Source: Sphingopyxis chilensis | Lineage (GTDB): Bacteria > Pseudomonadota > Alphaproteobacteria > Sphingomonadales > Sphingomonadaceae | Direction: 5' to 3' | Length of the DNA: 64,000 nt | Assembly (NCBI RefSeq): GCF_035930445.1 | Contig: NZ_CP142394.1 | Span: forward strand, 3,443,501 to 3,507,500 | In this document: positions 44,639 through 53,060 of the stretch, in pieces | Numbering within the stretch: the stretch's first letter is position 1 | How the letters are laid out: every line of letters starts with the position of its first letter | Notes under the pieces: generated by a model | What the model was told of the DNA's origin: nothing | Seen by the model: only the letters and a program-made list of their open reading frames with translations | Databases searched by the model: none | Made by a program: the position numbers and the translations under genes

Positions 44639-44944
44639 GCCCGGCCCGACCCGCGCTATGACGGCTATTATGCCGACAATTATTACCGCAACGACCGCCG
44701 TTACCGCGAACGCCGCCTGTCGAACAACGACCGCGTCTATCGCGGCCGCGACGGCAAATATTATTGCCGCCGCAACGACGGCTCGACCGGCCTGATCGTC
44801 GGCGGCGTCGTCGGCGGCATCGCGGGCAACGTCATTGCGCCGGGCGATTCGAAGACGCTCGGCACCGTGCTGGGCGCGGTCGGCGGCGCGGTCGCCGGGC
44901 GCGCGATCGAACGCAGCGGCAACGACGACGTGCGCTGCCGCTAA
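44639..44944 (+). pseudogene. 5'-truncated glycine-zipper (2TM-type) protein
   Basis: An open frame of about 101 codons with no start codon and no signal peptide: it opens RPDPRYDGYYADNYYRNDRR directly after the arr stop, then YYCRRNDGSTGLIVGGVVGG and IAGNVIAPGDSK with GTVLGAVGGAVAGRAIE, the hallmark of periplasmic glycine-zipper proteins. These normally begin with a cleaved signal peptide; that part is missing. The junction with arr three bases upstream suggests a deletion that removed its promoter and 5' end. A CTG at 44633 is the only nearby alternative start. Confidence 0.7.
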
Positions 44945-45021
44945 CGGGCGCGACGCCACGGCGGCTTGCGGAGGTTCACCGGTGTCATTAGTCTGTGCCC
45001 GATAATATCGGGAGAGCCCAA

Positions 45022-45837
45022 ATGATCACCGCCGCCACGCTGGCCGCCGCGCTGTTGCTGACGCTGGGTGCCGCGCAGGCGGCACCCGACCCGCGGCGCC
45101 CGGCGCCGACATTCGACAGCATCCCGCCCGCGTTGCCTGCGCTGGACGGCCCCGCCGTGCTGATCGTCAGCAAGACGAACGGCTACCGCCATGACAGCAT
45201 CGCCGAAGCGGTGCCCGCGATCGAATCGGTGGTGGAGGCGCGCGGCTGGAGCAGCTTCGCGACCGAAAATGCCGCGGTGTTCAATCCGCGGGACCTCGCC
45301 AAATTCGATGTCATCGTCTTCGCCAATGCCAGCGGCGATATCTATACCCCGGACCAACGCGCCGCGTTTCAGGCGTGGGTCGCCAACGGCGGCGGCTTCG
45401 TCGGCCTCCACAGCGCGGGCGACGGCAGCCATCCCGACTGGTTCGTGAAGATGCGCGGCAACGGTAACTTCACCGGCCATCCCGGCGGCGGCGACCAGTT
45501 CCAGCCCGCCGATCTCATCGTCGCCGACCATAACCATCCCGCGACGCACCACTTGCCCGCCCGCTGGCGCTGGACCGACGAATATTACAGCTGGGACGCC
45601 CCGCCCGCCGCCGACGCGCATATCCTCGCCTCGCTCGACGAGACCGGGATGCGGCTGACGCCCAAGCTCGAGATGGGCCACCACGCCCTTATCTGGTGGC
45701 GCTGCGAAGGCCGCGCGCGCATCTTCTACTCGGCGCTCGGCCACAAGGCCGAGGCATGGGCCGACCCCGTGCATCTGAAGGTCGTCGACGGCGCAATCGC
45801 CTGGGCAGCGCGCAAGGAGGGGACGGGCTGCGACTAG
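45022..45837 (+). CDS. ThuA-domain protein (secreted)
   Basis: A 271-residue product with a signal peptide (MITAATLAAALLLTLGAAQA) and then the ThuA/trehalose-utilisation fold, a class I glutamine-amidotransferase-like domain: VLIVSKTNGYRHDSIAEAVPAIE, DVIVFANASGDIYTP, GGGFVGLHSAGDG, and HHALIWWRCEGRARIFYSALGH. GGGAGAG is close to the ATG at 45022. The family lacks the catalytic Cys of amidotransferases; the substrate may be a sugar or its derivative. It converges on the DUF1801 gene with stops overlapping. Confidence 0.88.
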   Translation: MITAATLAAALLLTLGAAQAAPDPRRPAPTFDSIPPALPALDGPAVLIVSKTNGYRHDSIAEAVPAIESVVEARGWSSFATENAAVFNPRDLAKFDVIVFANASGDIYTPDQRAAFQAWVANGGGFVGLHSAGDGSHPDWFVKMRGNGNFTGHPGGGDQFQPADLIVADHNHPATHHLPARWRWTDEYYSWDAPPAADAHILASLDETGMRLTPKLEMGHHALIWWRCEGRARIFYSALGHKAEAWADPVHLKVVDGAIAWAARKEGTGCD

Positions 45838-46232
45838 CCCTTTTTTGGGCGAGCGGGCTTTTCCAGGTTCGCCGCGACTGCGGCGCGGACCAGCGCCTTG
45901 AACGCCGCCGCGTCGACGTCGTCACCCTCGAACAGATCGATCGCGCGCCGCGTGTTGCCATCGAGACTCGAATTGAACAGGCTTGCTGGGTCAGCAAGCA
46001 CCGCGCCCTTGGTAAAGGTCAGCTTGACCTTGTCCTTATATGTCTCGCCCGTACACAGGATTCCGGCATGTTCCCACACCGGCACGCCCGCCGGGTTCGA
46101 CGGCTTCTGCCACTTCACGGTCTCTTCGACATCCGGGTCGGCGGCGTGGATCAGCGCGCGCAGCTTCGCCAGCATCTCGCCGCGCCAGTCGCCGAGCCCG
46201 GCTATCTTCGCATCGATCAGATCCGTCGCCAT
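45834..46232 (-). CDS. DUF1801 protein (YdhG/YjbR-like fold)
   Basis: A 132-residue protein. LGDWRGEMLAKLRALIHAADPDVEETVKWQKPSNPAG and VKLTFTKGAVLADPASLFNSSLDGN match the DUF1801 family, an iron-chaperone-like fold. The ATG at 46232 has GAGGGAG seven bases upstream; a GTG at 46244 would overlap the preceding stop. It is paired with a second DUF1801 gene upstream, nine bases away. Function unknown. Confidence 0.85.
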   Translation of the reverse strand: MATDLIDAKIAGLGDWRGEMLAKLRALIHAADPDVEETVKWQKPSNPAGVPVWEHAGILCTGETYKDKVKLTFTKGAVLADPASLFNSSLDGNTRRAIDLFEGDDVDAAAFKALVRAAVAANLEKPARPKKG

Positions 46233-46240
46233 CGTCTCCC

Positions 46241-46669
46241 TCACATCTTCTCGCCGGGCAGCGCCGCGGCCTGTTTCACCCAGTCGACGAATGCCGCCTC
46301 GTCGACCTGATCGTCTTCATGGATATGAAAATAGCGCGTGTCGCCGCTTTTCGATGCGACCGGCGGCACGGGATCGAGCGACTGACCGCGAAAGAAAGCG
46401 ACCTTGATATAGCGGTCGAAGCAATGGATGCTCATGAACCAGTGCGTCGGCTCCTCGCCCTGCCCCGGCGGGCCATAGAAGGGCGAATTCCATTTGACGG
46501 CTTTCGCGACCCCCGGGACCGTCTTCTCGATCAACTTGTCGAGCCGCGCCCAGGCGGCCGACTTCCACCCCGGCATCGCGGCAATATAGGCCTGCACCGG
46601 CGCGTCGCCATAGCCTTTGGCGATCTGGGGATTGCCGCCGGACAGCAGCACGACCTTCTTTTCGCTCAT
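46241..46669 (-). CDS. DUF1801 protein
   Basis: A 142-residue relative of the next gene on the strand. VQAYIAAMPGWKSAAWARLDKLIEKTVPGVAKAVKWNSPFYG and WFMSIHCFDRYIKVAFFRG are family landmarks. GAGG lies six bases before the ATG at 46669. It is 12 bases from the TauD-like gene, so the three minus-strand genes probably form one transcript. Confidence 0.85.
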   Translation of the reverse strand: MSEKKVVLLSGGNPQIAKGYGDAPVQAYIAAMPGWKSAAWARLDKLIEKTVPGVAKAVKWNSPFYGPPGQGEEPTHWFMSIHCFDRYIKVAFFRGQSLDPVPPVASKSGDTRYFHIHEDDQVDEAAFVDWVKQAAALPGEKM

Positions 46670-46681
46670 CAAATCCTCGCG

Positions 46682-47539
46682 TCAGCGTTCGTCGCGATAG
46701 AAGGGCCGGTCGCCCGCGATCGTCACCCGTTCCATCCGCCGCACCGCGGGAAAATAATCCGACGCGGCATAATGCTGCGCGGCGCGATTGTCCCAGAAGG
46801 CGACCGACCCCGCGCGCCAGCGGAAACGGCACTGGATTTCGGGCACCGCCGCCTGCGCATAAAGATGCGCGAGCAGCCACTCGCTTTCCTTCGCCGACAC
46901 ACCTTCGATATGGCTGGTGAAGGCGGTGTTGACGTACAGCGCCTGTTCGCCCGTCTCGGGGTGCGTTCGCACCAGCGGATGAAGCTGCGGCGGATATTGC
47001 TCGTGCAATTCGTGGGCGCTCTTCCCCAGCCTTTTGGCGAAGACGCGCGCGATATCGTGCACCGCGCTCAGCGAGCGGCACCAGTCCTGCATCGCGGGCG
47101 ACAGGCCGCGGAACGCCGCCGCCATGTCGGCGAACAGCGTGTCGCCGCCGACCTCGGGCACTTCAATCGCGCGCAGGATCGACCCCAGCGACGGTTCTGC
47201 GCGCCAGGTGACGTCCGAATGCCAGAAATTCTCCCGCCCGCGCGACTCGGGCCCGTGCGCGATATGCAGCACTTCGGGGTTCGGCTGCTCCTTCGGCGTC
47301 GCGGGATGGATTTCGAGCGGCCCAAAGCGCCGCGCAAAGACGATATGCTGTTCGGGCGTGATGAACTGGTCGCGAAAGAAGATCACCTTGTACGCGAGCA
47401 GCGCCGCGCGGATTTCGGCGATCGTCGCATCATCCTGTTCGTCGGCGAGATCGATCCCGGAAATCTCGGCACCGATCGATGGCGTCAGGGGCGCGACCTT
47501 CACGCGCTCGAACACCCGCTGCGCTGCAACAAGGGTCAT
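46682..47539 (-). CDS. TauD/TfdA-family Fe(II)/2-oxoglutarate dioxygenase
   Basis: A 285-residue non-heme iron oxygenase. The facial triad is visible: WHSDVTW (H-x-D, near residue 107) and the distal QHYAASDYFPAVRRMERV with the 2-oxoglutarate-binding Arg. ATTAC-like START motifs such as VIFFRDQFITPEQHIVFARRFGPLEIHP are typical of TauD. Taurine is the classic substrate, but many members act on other sulfonates, herbicides or amino-acid derivatives; no sulfonate transporter is nearby, so the substrate is open. Confidence 0.9.
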   Translation of the reverse strand: MTLVAAQRVFERVKVAPLTPSIGAEISGIDLADEQDDATIAEIRAALLAYKVIFFRDQFITPEQHIVFARRFGPLEIHPATPKEQPNPEVLHIAHGPESRGRENFWHSDVTWRAEPSLGSILRAIEVPEVGGDTLFADMAAAFRGLSPAMQDWCRSLSAVHDIARVFAKRLGKSAHELHEQYPPQLHPLVRTHPETGEQALYVNTAFTSHIEGVSAKESEWLLAHLYAQAAVPEIQCRFRWRAGSVAFWDNRAAQHYAASDYFPAVRRMERVTIAGDRPFYRDER

Positions 47540-47596
47540 GGCTTCCGCTCCTGCTGTTTTGTTGTCGGAGCATGAGAGAGCCCTGGCGGCGGCGAG

Positions 47597-48484
47597 TCAA
47601 GCCGCGGTGCGACTAGCGGCGATCTCCGCGGTCGCCGCCCGTTCGATCGCCGGGCGCCAGTGCGGCCGCGCCGGCAGCAGGAAGATTTCGCCCAGAACGC
47701 GTTCGATCTCGTCTGCACCCAGATAGCGGCGGTCGAGACGCCCATCGGCAAGCCGCGTCGTCAGGCGGTTGTCGCGCAGGCCATAACGCGCCTCGGCGGT
47801 CGTACGCGCCGCGATCAGCTGGTGACGGAAATGCGAATCCGGATGCGCCGAGGTGTACCAGTTGCCGATTTCATAATCGATCGCGGGCGGCACCACATTC
47901 TCGATCCGGTAGAGCGTCCGCCATTCCTCCTCGATCAACGCAGCGACCTGCCATTCGGCGCCATGCCGCACGACGCGATAGCTTTCGTGTCGCGTCGGCT
48001 GGGGGTCTTCGCTGTCCATCGCCAGCGGCTGCGGCGGCACCGCCGCGCCGAAGCCGGCATCGACGAGCCACGACCTGCCCTCGATCGTCACCCGCACGAC
48101 CATATGCGTGCGCGGCGTCGGCGGCGCATCGTCGGGGAGCATCCAGCGCACGCGCCCAATCAACCCTTCGGCAGCGAAGCCGATCGCCTGCAAGACGCGA
48201 AGGAAAAGCCCGTTCTGCTCGAAGCAATATCCGCCGCGCCGCTGGCCGATCAGCTTCGCATCGATCGCGTCGGCGCCGATATCGACCCCCGCACCGGTCA
48301 GCGCGTCGATCGCCTCGAACGGGATCGCGGCGATATGGGCGGCTTGCAGCGCAGCGAGCACCTCCCATGTCGGCGCCACGGCGCCGCTATAGCCGATGCG
48401 CGCAAAGTAGCGCGGGAGGAACCCGGCGGCGGCGGCGAAGGACGCTTCGCCGGAATCGGTGGGGGCAGCGGGATAGTGCAACAT
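47597..48484 (-). CDS. nat: Arylamine N-acetyltransferase
   Basis: A 295-residue acetyl-CoA-dependent enzyme. The catalytic triad is in context: GQRRGGYCFEQNGLFLRVL (Cys), PRTHMVVRVTIEG (His) and WLVDAGFGAAVPPQPL (Asp). It would acetylate arylamines or hydrazines; the native substrate is unknown. I chose ATG 48484 (MLHYPAAPTD) with GGAG ten bases upstream, over a TTG at 48505. Confidence 0.92.
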   Translation of the reverse strand: MLHYPAAPTDSGEASFAAAAGFLPRYFARIGYSGAVAPTWEVLAALQAAHIAAIPFEAIDALTGAGVDIGADAIDAKLIGQRRGGYCFEQNGLFLRVLQAIGFAAEGLIGRVRWMLPDDAPPTPRTHMVVRVTIEGRSWLVDAGFGAAVPPQPLAMDSEDPQPTRHESYRVVRHGAEWQVAALIEEEWRTLYRIENVVPPAIDYEIGNWYTSAHPDSHFRHQLIAARTTAEARYGLRDNRLTTRLADGRLDRRYLGADEIERVLGEIFLLPARPHWRPAIERAATAEIAASRTAA

Positions 48485-48528
48485 GCAATAATGCTCCGTT
48501 CGCAAATCAACTGCCCGCCTTATGAAAG

Positions 48529-48544
48529 CTCAACCACAGTTGAG
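48529..48544. promoter_or_regulatory. Short inverted repeat upstream of the nat gene
   Basis: CTCAAC, loop CACA, GTTGAG lies about 45 bases before the nat start in the divergent gap. It may be an operator or a small hairpin; nothing more can be said. Confidence 0.25.
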
Positions 48545-48677
48545 ATCAAGCCCGAATCTTCGCCCGGCAACCAACACCCCGCAAAGATCGTGCTGTCCGC
48601 AACTTGGCCCTTGCGGGCGCGCCTATGCCGGCGCACATCATGTCGGGATATTGGCTGCGGCACGTTCGGAGGACTTT

Positions 48678-49130
48678 ATGCGGGGCGCAACGGCAATATT
48701 GTTGGCTATCGTCATGGCGCCGCCCGCCATCGCCGCCGAAGCGCCCGTGGGCACCGGTGCCGATCTCGCCAGTTTTGCCGATGCCTTCGACGCCGCGCAG
48801 ATCGCGCAGGATCGCGCCGCGCTCGAGCGCATGGTCGCCGACGACCTCGTCTTCATCGACGGGAGCGGTAAACGCTATGGCAAGGCTTTCTTCATCGACG
48901 GCTGGACCGGGCCCGACGATGATTATGATCCGGTGATGTTGAAGGACAGGATCGTGCTGCCGCTCGGCGAGGATGCGGGCCTTGCAAGCGCCGAGACAAT
49001 CCTGTCGGGCCGTTCGGCAGGCAAGCCCTTCCGCGTCCGTATCCGCTTCACTGACATATTCCGGCGTCACGGCGATAGCTGGCAGGTAGCCTATATCCAC
49101 GTCACCCGGATGACGATCGAACAGGAATAG
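48678..49130 (+). CDS. Secreted NTF2-like (DUF4440) protein
   Basis: A 150-residue product with a signal peptide (RGATAILLAIVMAPPAIAAE) and an NTF2-like cone fold: ADAFDAAQIAQDRAALERMVADDLVFIDGSGKRYGKAFFIDG then RFTDIFRRHGDSWQVAYIHVTRM. CGGAGG is six bases from the ATG. The family includes enzymes and binding proteins; no catalytic residues can be assigned. Confidence 0.85.
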   Translation: MRGATAILLAIVMAPPAIAAEAPVGTGADLASFADAFDAAQIAQDRAALERMVADDLVFIDGSGKRYGKAFFIDGWTGPDDDYDPVMLKDRIVLPLGEDAGLASAETILSGRSAGKPFRVRIRFTDIFRRHGDSWQVAYIHVTRMTIEQE

Positions 49131-49160
49131 CGGGAACGATTCGACTCTCCGCACACATGA

Positions 49161-49175
49161 GAACATAATAGGAAC
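49161..49175. promoter_or_regulatory. Candidate LexA (SOS) box
   Basis: GAAC (49161-49164), seven bases ATAATAG, GAAC (49172-49175). This direct repeat is the reverse complement of GTTC-N7-GTTC, the alphaproteobacterial LexA site. It is 26 bases before the start of the LigT-like gene at 49201, close to where its promoter should be. Confidence 0.7.
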
Positions 49176-49200
49176 ATTGATCTGATTCGGAGGGATCGCC

Positions 49201-49785
49201 ATGTCGCCAATGTTCCGCTATTTCCTGGGCTTTCAGCTTGCCCCCGACCGCGCCGGTTGGCTCGCTCGCCAACTGCCGCCGGTTTCGGGCGATCTCTTCG
49301 CAGGACTGAAACCGCAATATTATCACCTCACGCTCTGCACGATCGATGAAACGTCGGTTCCCAATCCCTTCCTGCGCCAACACGTCGCCAGGGCATTCGA
49401 AGCCGGCTTGCCCGCAGCCAGTTCCATACCCTTTGGCCGGATCGTCAGCAGGGGGGCGGGCGCCGAGCTCGTCACGGTCGGAAGCGTTGCCGCTGTTCGC
49501 CAGCTTTATGACGAGCTCGTCGCGTTGCTCGCGCCGCACGGGATCGCACCCTGGTATCGCCGGTCGGGACTCCGCCCGCATGTCACGCTCGGCTATGGCA
49601 AGCATCTGTTCGACCCGGTACGGGTCGCGTGGAACTGGACCCCGCGCGAACTAGTCTTGATCGAAAGCCATATCGGTCACAGCCGTCACCGCGTCCTCCA
49701 GCGCTGGCGACTGCCTGCATCTGCGCAGGGCGCGTTCGACTTCATGGACGACGCGCTACCGCCGCTGCTGCGCCATGCGGCTTAG
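49201..49785 (+). CDS. 2'-5' RNA ligase superfamily protein under a LexA box
   Basis: A 194-residue two-histidine phosphoesterase-like protein: YYHLTLCTIDE (near residue 41) and HVTLGYGKHLFDP (near residue 125) carry the paired H-x-T motifs. It differs clearly from the homologue at 41634. CGGAGGG lies nine bases before the ATG. A GAAC-N7-GAAC element upstream suggests SOS induction, which would place it in the DNA-damage response, possibly RNA end repair or turnover during stress. Substrate unknown. Confidence 0.87.
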   Translation: MSPMFRYFLGFQLAPDRAGWLARQLPPVSGDLFAGLKPQYYHLTLCTIDETSVPNPFLRQHVARAFEAGLPAASSIPFGRIVSRGAGAELVTVGSVAAVRQLYDELVALLAPHGIAPWYRRSGLRPHVTLGYGKHLFDPVRVAWNWTPRELVLIESHIGHSRHRVLQRWRLPASAQGAFDFMDDALPPLLRHAA

Positions 49786-50210
49786 CCTTCGAGGCTATGT
49801 TCGAGCGTTATCTCGCAGTCGAGCAGCTTCGACACCGGACAGTTCTTCTCGGCCTCTTCAGCGATCTTCGCGAATTCGTCGGCATCGATTCCCGGCACCT
49901 TGCCGGTCAGCGTCAGCGCCGACTTGGTGATCGTGAAGCCACCGTCCTGCTGCTCGAGCGTCACCGCGGCGCTCGTCTCGAGGGAGTCGCCCGAATAACC
50001 CGCGCGCGCGAGCCCGAATGACAGCGCCATGGTGAAGCAGGCGGCGTGCGCCGCCGCGATCAGCTCCTCGGGATTGGTTCCCGGCTGGCCCTCAAAGCGC
50101 GTGCCGAAACCATAGGGCTGAGCATTCAGGACGCCCGACTTCGTCGTGATCGATCCCTTGCCCTCCTTGCCGAAACCTTCGTAGCGGGCGGATGCGCGAT
50201 TGACGGTCAT
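49782..50210 (-). CDS. OsmC-family peroxiredoxin
   Basis: A 142-residue hydroperoxide reductase. SARYEGFGKEGKGSITTKSGVLNAQPYGFGTRFEGQPGTNPEELIAAAHAACFTMALS carries the first Cys, and KNCPVSKLLDCEI the second. This Cys pair reduces organic hydroperoxides. GGAG fits the ATG at 50210 (eight bases) better than 50216 (two bases). It converges on the LigT-like gene with overlapping ends. Confidence 0.92.
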   Translation of the reverse strand: MTVNRASARYEGFGKEGKGSITTKSGVLNAQPYGFGTRFEGQPGTNPEELIAAAHAACFTMALSFGLARAGYSGDSLETSAAVTLEQQDGGFTITKSALTLTGKVPGIDADEFAKIAEEAEKNCPVSKLLDCEITLEHSLEG

Positions 50211-50265
50211 GCTCATATCTCCTTCGAGGGGGCGAGACGGAAACGGCGCCGAAGACTCGGAGTCC

Positions 50266-50469
50266 TCAGGCGGCAAGCAGCTTACGCCGCGTAGCAAAAC
50301 GCTTCCACGCCTTTTCATGGAAGAAGAATGCGACCGCATTGATGCACGGCTCGATGATCGCGATCCCGCCCGCCAGCGCGACCGATCCGGTCAACACATA
50401 AGCGACGCTGAATCCGATGGTCAGATGGATCGAGAGATAGGTGAAGGTCTTGATCAGGTCGGTCGGCAT
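50266..50469 (-). CDS. DUF2061 small membrane protein
   Basis: A 67-residue product: KTFTYLSIHLTIGFSVAYVLTGSVALAGGIAIIEPCINAVAFFFHEKAWKRF is a full DUF2061 domain with two membrane helices and the conserved HE/KAW at the end of the second. Function unknown. It precedes the OsmC gene on the same strand. Confidence 0.88.
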   Translation of the reverse strand: MPTDLIKTFTYLSIHLTIGFSVAYVLTGSVALAGGIAIIEPCINAVAFFFHEKAWKRFATRRKLLAA

Positions 50470-50548
50470 GGCCCGTCTCCAGCAGCGGCGAACTCTTTCA
50501 AATTAAGAATGGTTCGCAACAAGTGCCAGAGAGTGCTTTCGCTCAGTC

Positions 50549-50890
50549 TTATCGATTTTCCCGCGATACTCCCGCGCGATCGAGTTCGGGCCCGAGCCGC
50601 CCGCCAAACCACATCGCCCACATCTTGAAGTCCGCGGCGAGGCTCCACAGTGGATAGGTGAAGGTCGCCGGCCGGTTTTTCTCGACCGCAAAATGCGCGA
50701 CCCAGGCAAAGAAATAGCCGGCGACCGGCAGCGCCACGAGCCAGCCCCAGCGCCCACTCAGCACCGCCGCGATCCCGATCAGCATAACCAGACTGGTCCC
50801 GACATAATGCAGCGCACGCGTCGATGCCTTGCTGTGCTCGCGCAGGTAGAAGGGCCAGAATTCGGCGAAACTCTTGTAAAGCCGGGGCAT
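50549..50890 (-). CDS. DUF962/Mpo1-like membrane protein
   Basis: A 113-residue protein with about three membrane helices. FAEFWPFYLREHSKASTRALHYVGT is the conserved opening; AHFAVEKNRPATFTYPLWSLAADFKMW carries further conserved His and Asp. The yeast relative Mpo1 is a dioxygenase of 2-hydroxy fatty acids, which is notable in a sphingolipid-making lineage, but no function is proven for bacterial members. Confidence 0.88.
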   Translation of the reverse strand: MPRLYKSFAEFWPFYLREHSKASTRALHYVGTSLVMLIGIAAVLSGRWGWLVALPVAGYFFAWVAHFAVEKNRPATFTYPLWSLAADFKMWAMWFGGRLGPELDRAGVSRENR

Positions 50891-51021
50891 GATGATGAGA
50901 GATGCTGCGACCGGCGCGCCCCGTCAAGCTGACAATCGTATGCCAGCCGCCCCACGTGGGTTTTGGGGCAGGAAGCAGCCAGCGGCGGTTCCCGGCGGTT
51001 TCTGCCTATCGCGCGCAAAAG

Positions 51022-51060
51022 AAAAGGGCCGCGAATCGCTTCGCGGCCCCATCTATTTTT
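51022..51060 (-). terminator. Terminator of the tonB-exbBD operon
   Basis: GGGCCGCGAA (51026-51035), loop TCGC, TTCGCGGCCC (51040-51049). On the minus strand it is followed by TTTTC; on the plus strand by a T-rich stretch, so it may work both ways. It lies 34 bases after the last exbD gene. Confidence 0.8.
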
Positions 51061-51082
51061 GCCTGACGACTCTGATCAGAAA

Positions 51083-51508
51083 TCAGAAGACGCGGGCATA
51101 TTGTTCGTTGCCGACGAAGCCGAGCTTGCCGACGCCGCTACGCTTGATCACCGCCATAACGTTGTCGACGACGATATAGCGCGCATAGGGATCGGGCTGG
51201 ACCTGCAGCTCGGGTTCGACCGGCAGCGCCTTGGTCTGTTCCAGATACTGCGCCAGCTGAGCGAGATCGACCGGCGTCCCGTTCCAGGTGATCGTCCCGG
51301 CGGGATCGATCATTACCTTGTTCTTTTCGGGGTCGACATTGCTCTGGCTGTCGGTCGGGACCGGCAGGTCGATCTTCACCGCGTGGGTCTGGACCGGGAT
51401 GGTGATGATGAACATGATGAGGAGCACGAGCATGACGTCGATAAGCGGCGTCGTGTTCATGTCCATCATCGGTTCGTTTTCGTCCCGATCTCCAACTGCC
51501 ATGGACAT
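51083..51508 (-). CDS. exbD: ExbD/TolR-family biopolymer transport protein
   Basis: A 141-residue stator protein with one membrane helix: MMDMNTTPLIDVMLVLLIMFIITIPV carries the conserved Asp that takes part in proton flow. The periplasmic part follows the ExbD pattern (KNKVMIDPAGTITWNGTPVDLAQL). It is the last of four genes in the operon; a second, different exbD lies just upstream. Confidence 0.93.
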   Translation of the reverse strand: MSMAVGDRDENEPMMDMNTTPLIDVMLVLLIMFIITIPVQTHAVKIDLPVPTDSQSNVDPEKNKVMIDPAGTITWNGTPVDLAQLAQYLEQTKALPVEPELQVQPDPYARYIVVDNVMAVIKRSGVGKLGFVGNEQYARVF

Positions 51509-51544
51509 GCGATTATTCCTTCGTTCCTAAACGGAAGACCGCCC

Positions 51545-52066
51545 TTAAAGGCGACCCACCGTGCCCGAGCCAGGAGCCGGTTCGGAAATGAACCCGATCT
51601 TCTGGAAGCCGGCATATTGCATCGTATAGATCACGCCGCCGATGCACTGGTACGGCGTATTCACGTCGCCGCGGATATGCACTTCGGGGAAGTTCTCTTC
51701 GGTGATGTTCTGCGGCCCGCCGATATCTTCGAGCAGCTTTTCAAGCTTCTGCTGTCCGCGCTCGAGCAGTTGCCGCGAATCGACCGGGGTCTGGCCCCAG
51801 TAAACTTCGCACGCGCTGCTGTCCGCATTAGGCTCGCCATCACCGTCGGTATCGGCCGAACGGATCGACAGCAGCACATTTTCAGGCTTTGTCGTCGTCG
51901 GCTCGAAGACCACGTCGGGCAGCTTGAGGTTCACCGTCTCCAGCACCACGGGAACCGTGATGAGGAAGATGATGAGCAACACAAGCATGATGTCCACGAG
52001 CGGGGTCGTGTTGATTTCGGACATCGGGGCGTCTTCGCCGCCCTTGTCGCCTACACTCATCGCCAT
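51545..52066 (-). CDS. exbD: ExbD/TolR-family biopolymer transport protein (second copy)
   Basis: A 173-residue paralogue of the next gene. MSEINTTPLVDIMLVLLIIFLITVPVVLE carries the membrane Asp; the periplasmic domain is longer, with an inserted acidic loop (SADTDGDGEPNADSSACEVY) and two Cys that could pair. ExbD works as a dimer inside an ExbB pentamer, so two unlike copies could make a heterodimer. Confidence 0.93.
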   Translation of the reverse strand: MAMSVGDKGGEDAPMSEINTTPLVDIMLVLLIIFLITVPVVLETVNLKLPDVVFEPTTTKPENVLLSIRSADTDGDGEPNADSSACEVYWGQTPVDSRQLLERGQQKLEKLLEDIGGPQNITEENFPEVHIRGDVNTPYQCIGGVIYTMQYAGFQKIGFISEPAPGSGTVGRL

Positions 52067-52189
52067 AGGATTAGCATCCTGTCACAAAATTACTGTCATG
52101 GACCCTTGGGTGGTCGCGCCACCGGCGCTGCGCCCGGTCCAGCGGACCCGGCCTTCGCCGCATAGCGAAGGCCGGGATCCAGGAACCAA

Positions 52190-53005
52190 TCAGGCCTTCT
52201 TCGGCGCTGCGGCCGGAGCGGTCGCCTTCGCCGGAGCGAGCGACGCCGGCTTCACCTGGCCGTTCGACATGATCGAGCCGAGCACGTCGTTCGAGAAGGT
52301 CGACAGGCGACGGGCGATCGACTTGTTGCGGCTCTGCAGCCAGTTGAACGCGAGCACCGCGGGAACCGCCACGATCAGACCGATAGCGGTCATGATCAGC
52401 GCTTCACCGACCGGACCGGCGACGGTGTCGATCGAGGCCTGACCCGACGCACCGATCTTCACAAGGGCGCGAAGAATACCGATAACGGTACCGAACAGAC
52501 CGACGAACGGCGCGGTCGAACCGACGGTCGCGAGGAAGGCGAGGCCCGAATTCAGCTTCGAGTTGATGTGGTTCTGCGAACGCTCGAGCGTGCCGTGCAT
52601 CCAGTCGTGGGCTTCGACGGGGTCGGTCAGCTTGTTATGCTCTTCGTTGGCGCGCAGGCCGTCTTCGACGACCTGGCGATAGGCGCTGTTCTTTTCAAGC
52701 TTCGACGCGCCGTCGGCGAGCGTCGGCGCGCGCCAGAAGTTGGCGTCAACCGCCTTGCCCTGGTTGATCACCTTATTCTGTTCGAAGAGCTTGGTGAACA
52801 GGATGTAAAGCGTGCCGATGAACATGATGAGCAGGACAAGAAAGGTGACCTGCGAGACGATACCGCCTTCGCAGAGCGCGGGAACGAGACCGTAGGGGTT
52901 CGTGCCTTCTTCCTTCACGCACATCGATGCGGGCATCAGGCTCATGCCTGCGTCGTGAGCGGCAGCCGGCGCCGCAGCGGCGGCATTTGCGATCAGATTA
53001 AACAT
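52190..53005 (-). CDS. exbB: ExbB/TolQ/MotA-family proton-channel protein
   Basis: A 271-residue inner-membrane protein with three helices. GIVSQVTFLVLLIMFIGTLYILFTKLFEQ is the first; LNSGLAFLATVGSTAPFVGLFGTVIGILRALVKIG and GEALIMTAIGLIVAVPAVLAFNWLQSRN are the hallmark ExbB segments. The N-terminus has an Ala-rich lead-in and two Cys before helix 1, and the tail is Ala/Pro/Lys-rich. It lies between tonB and the two exbD genes; about 120 bases with a GC-rich hairpin separate it from exbD. Confidence 0.94.
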   Translation of the reverse strand: MFNLIANAAAAAPAAAHDAGMSLMPASMCVKEEGTNPYGLVPALCEGGIVSQVTFLVLLIMFIGTLYILFTKLFEQNKVINQGKAVDANFWRAPTLADGASKLEKNSAYRQVVEDGLRANEEHNKLTDPVEAHDWMHGTLERSQNHINSKLNSGLAFLATVGSTAPFVGLFGTVIGILRALVKIGASGQASIDTVAGPVGEALIMTAIGLIVAVPAVLAFNWLQSRNKSIARRLSTFSNDVLGSIMSNGQVKPASLAPAKATAPAAAPKKA

Positions 53006-53060
53006 ATAGGAAATTCCCTCTCAAAATATTCAAAATCGAAAACAGGTGGTCCGGCGCCGA

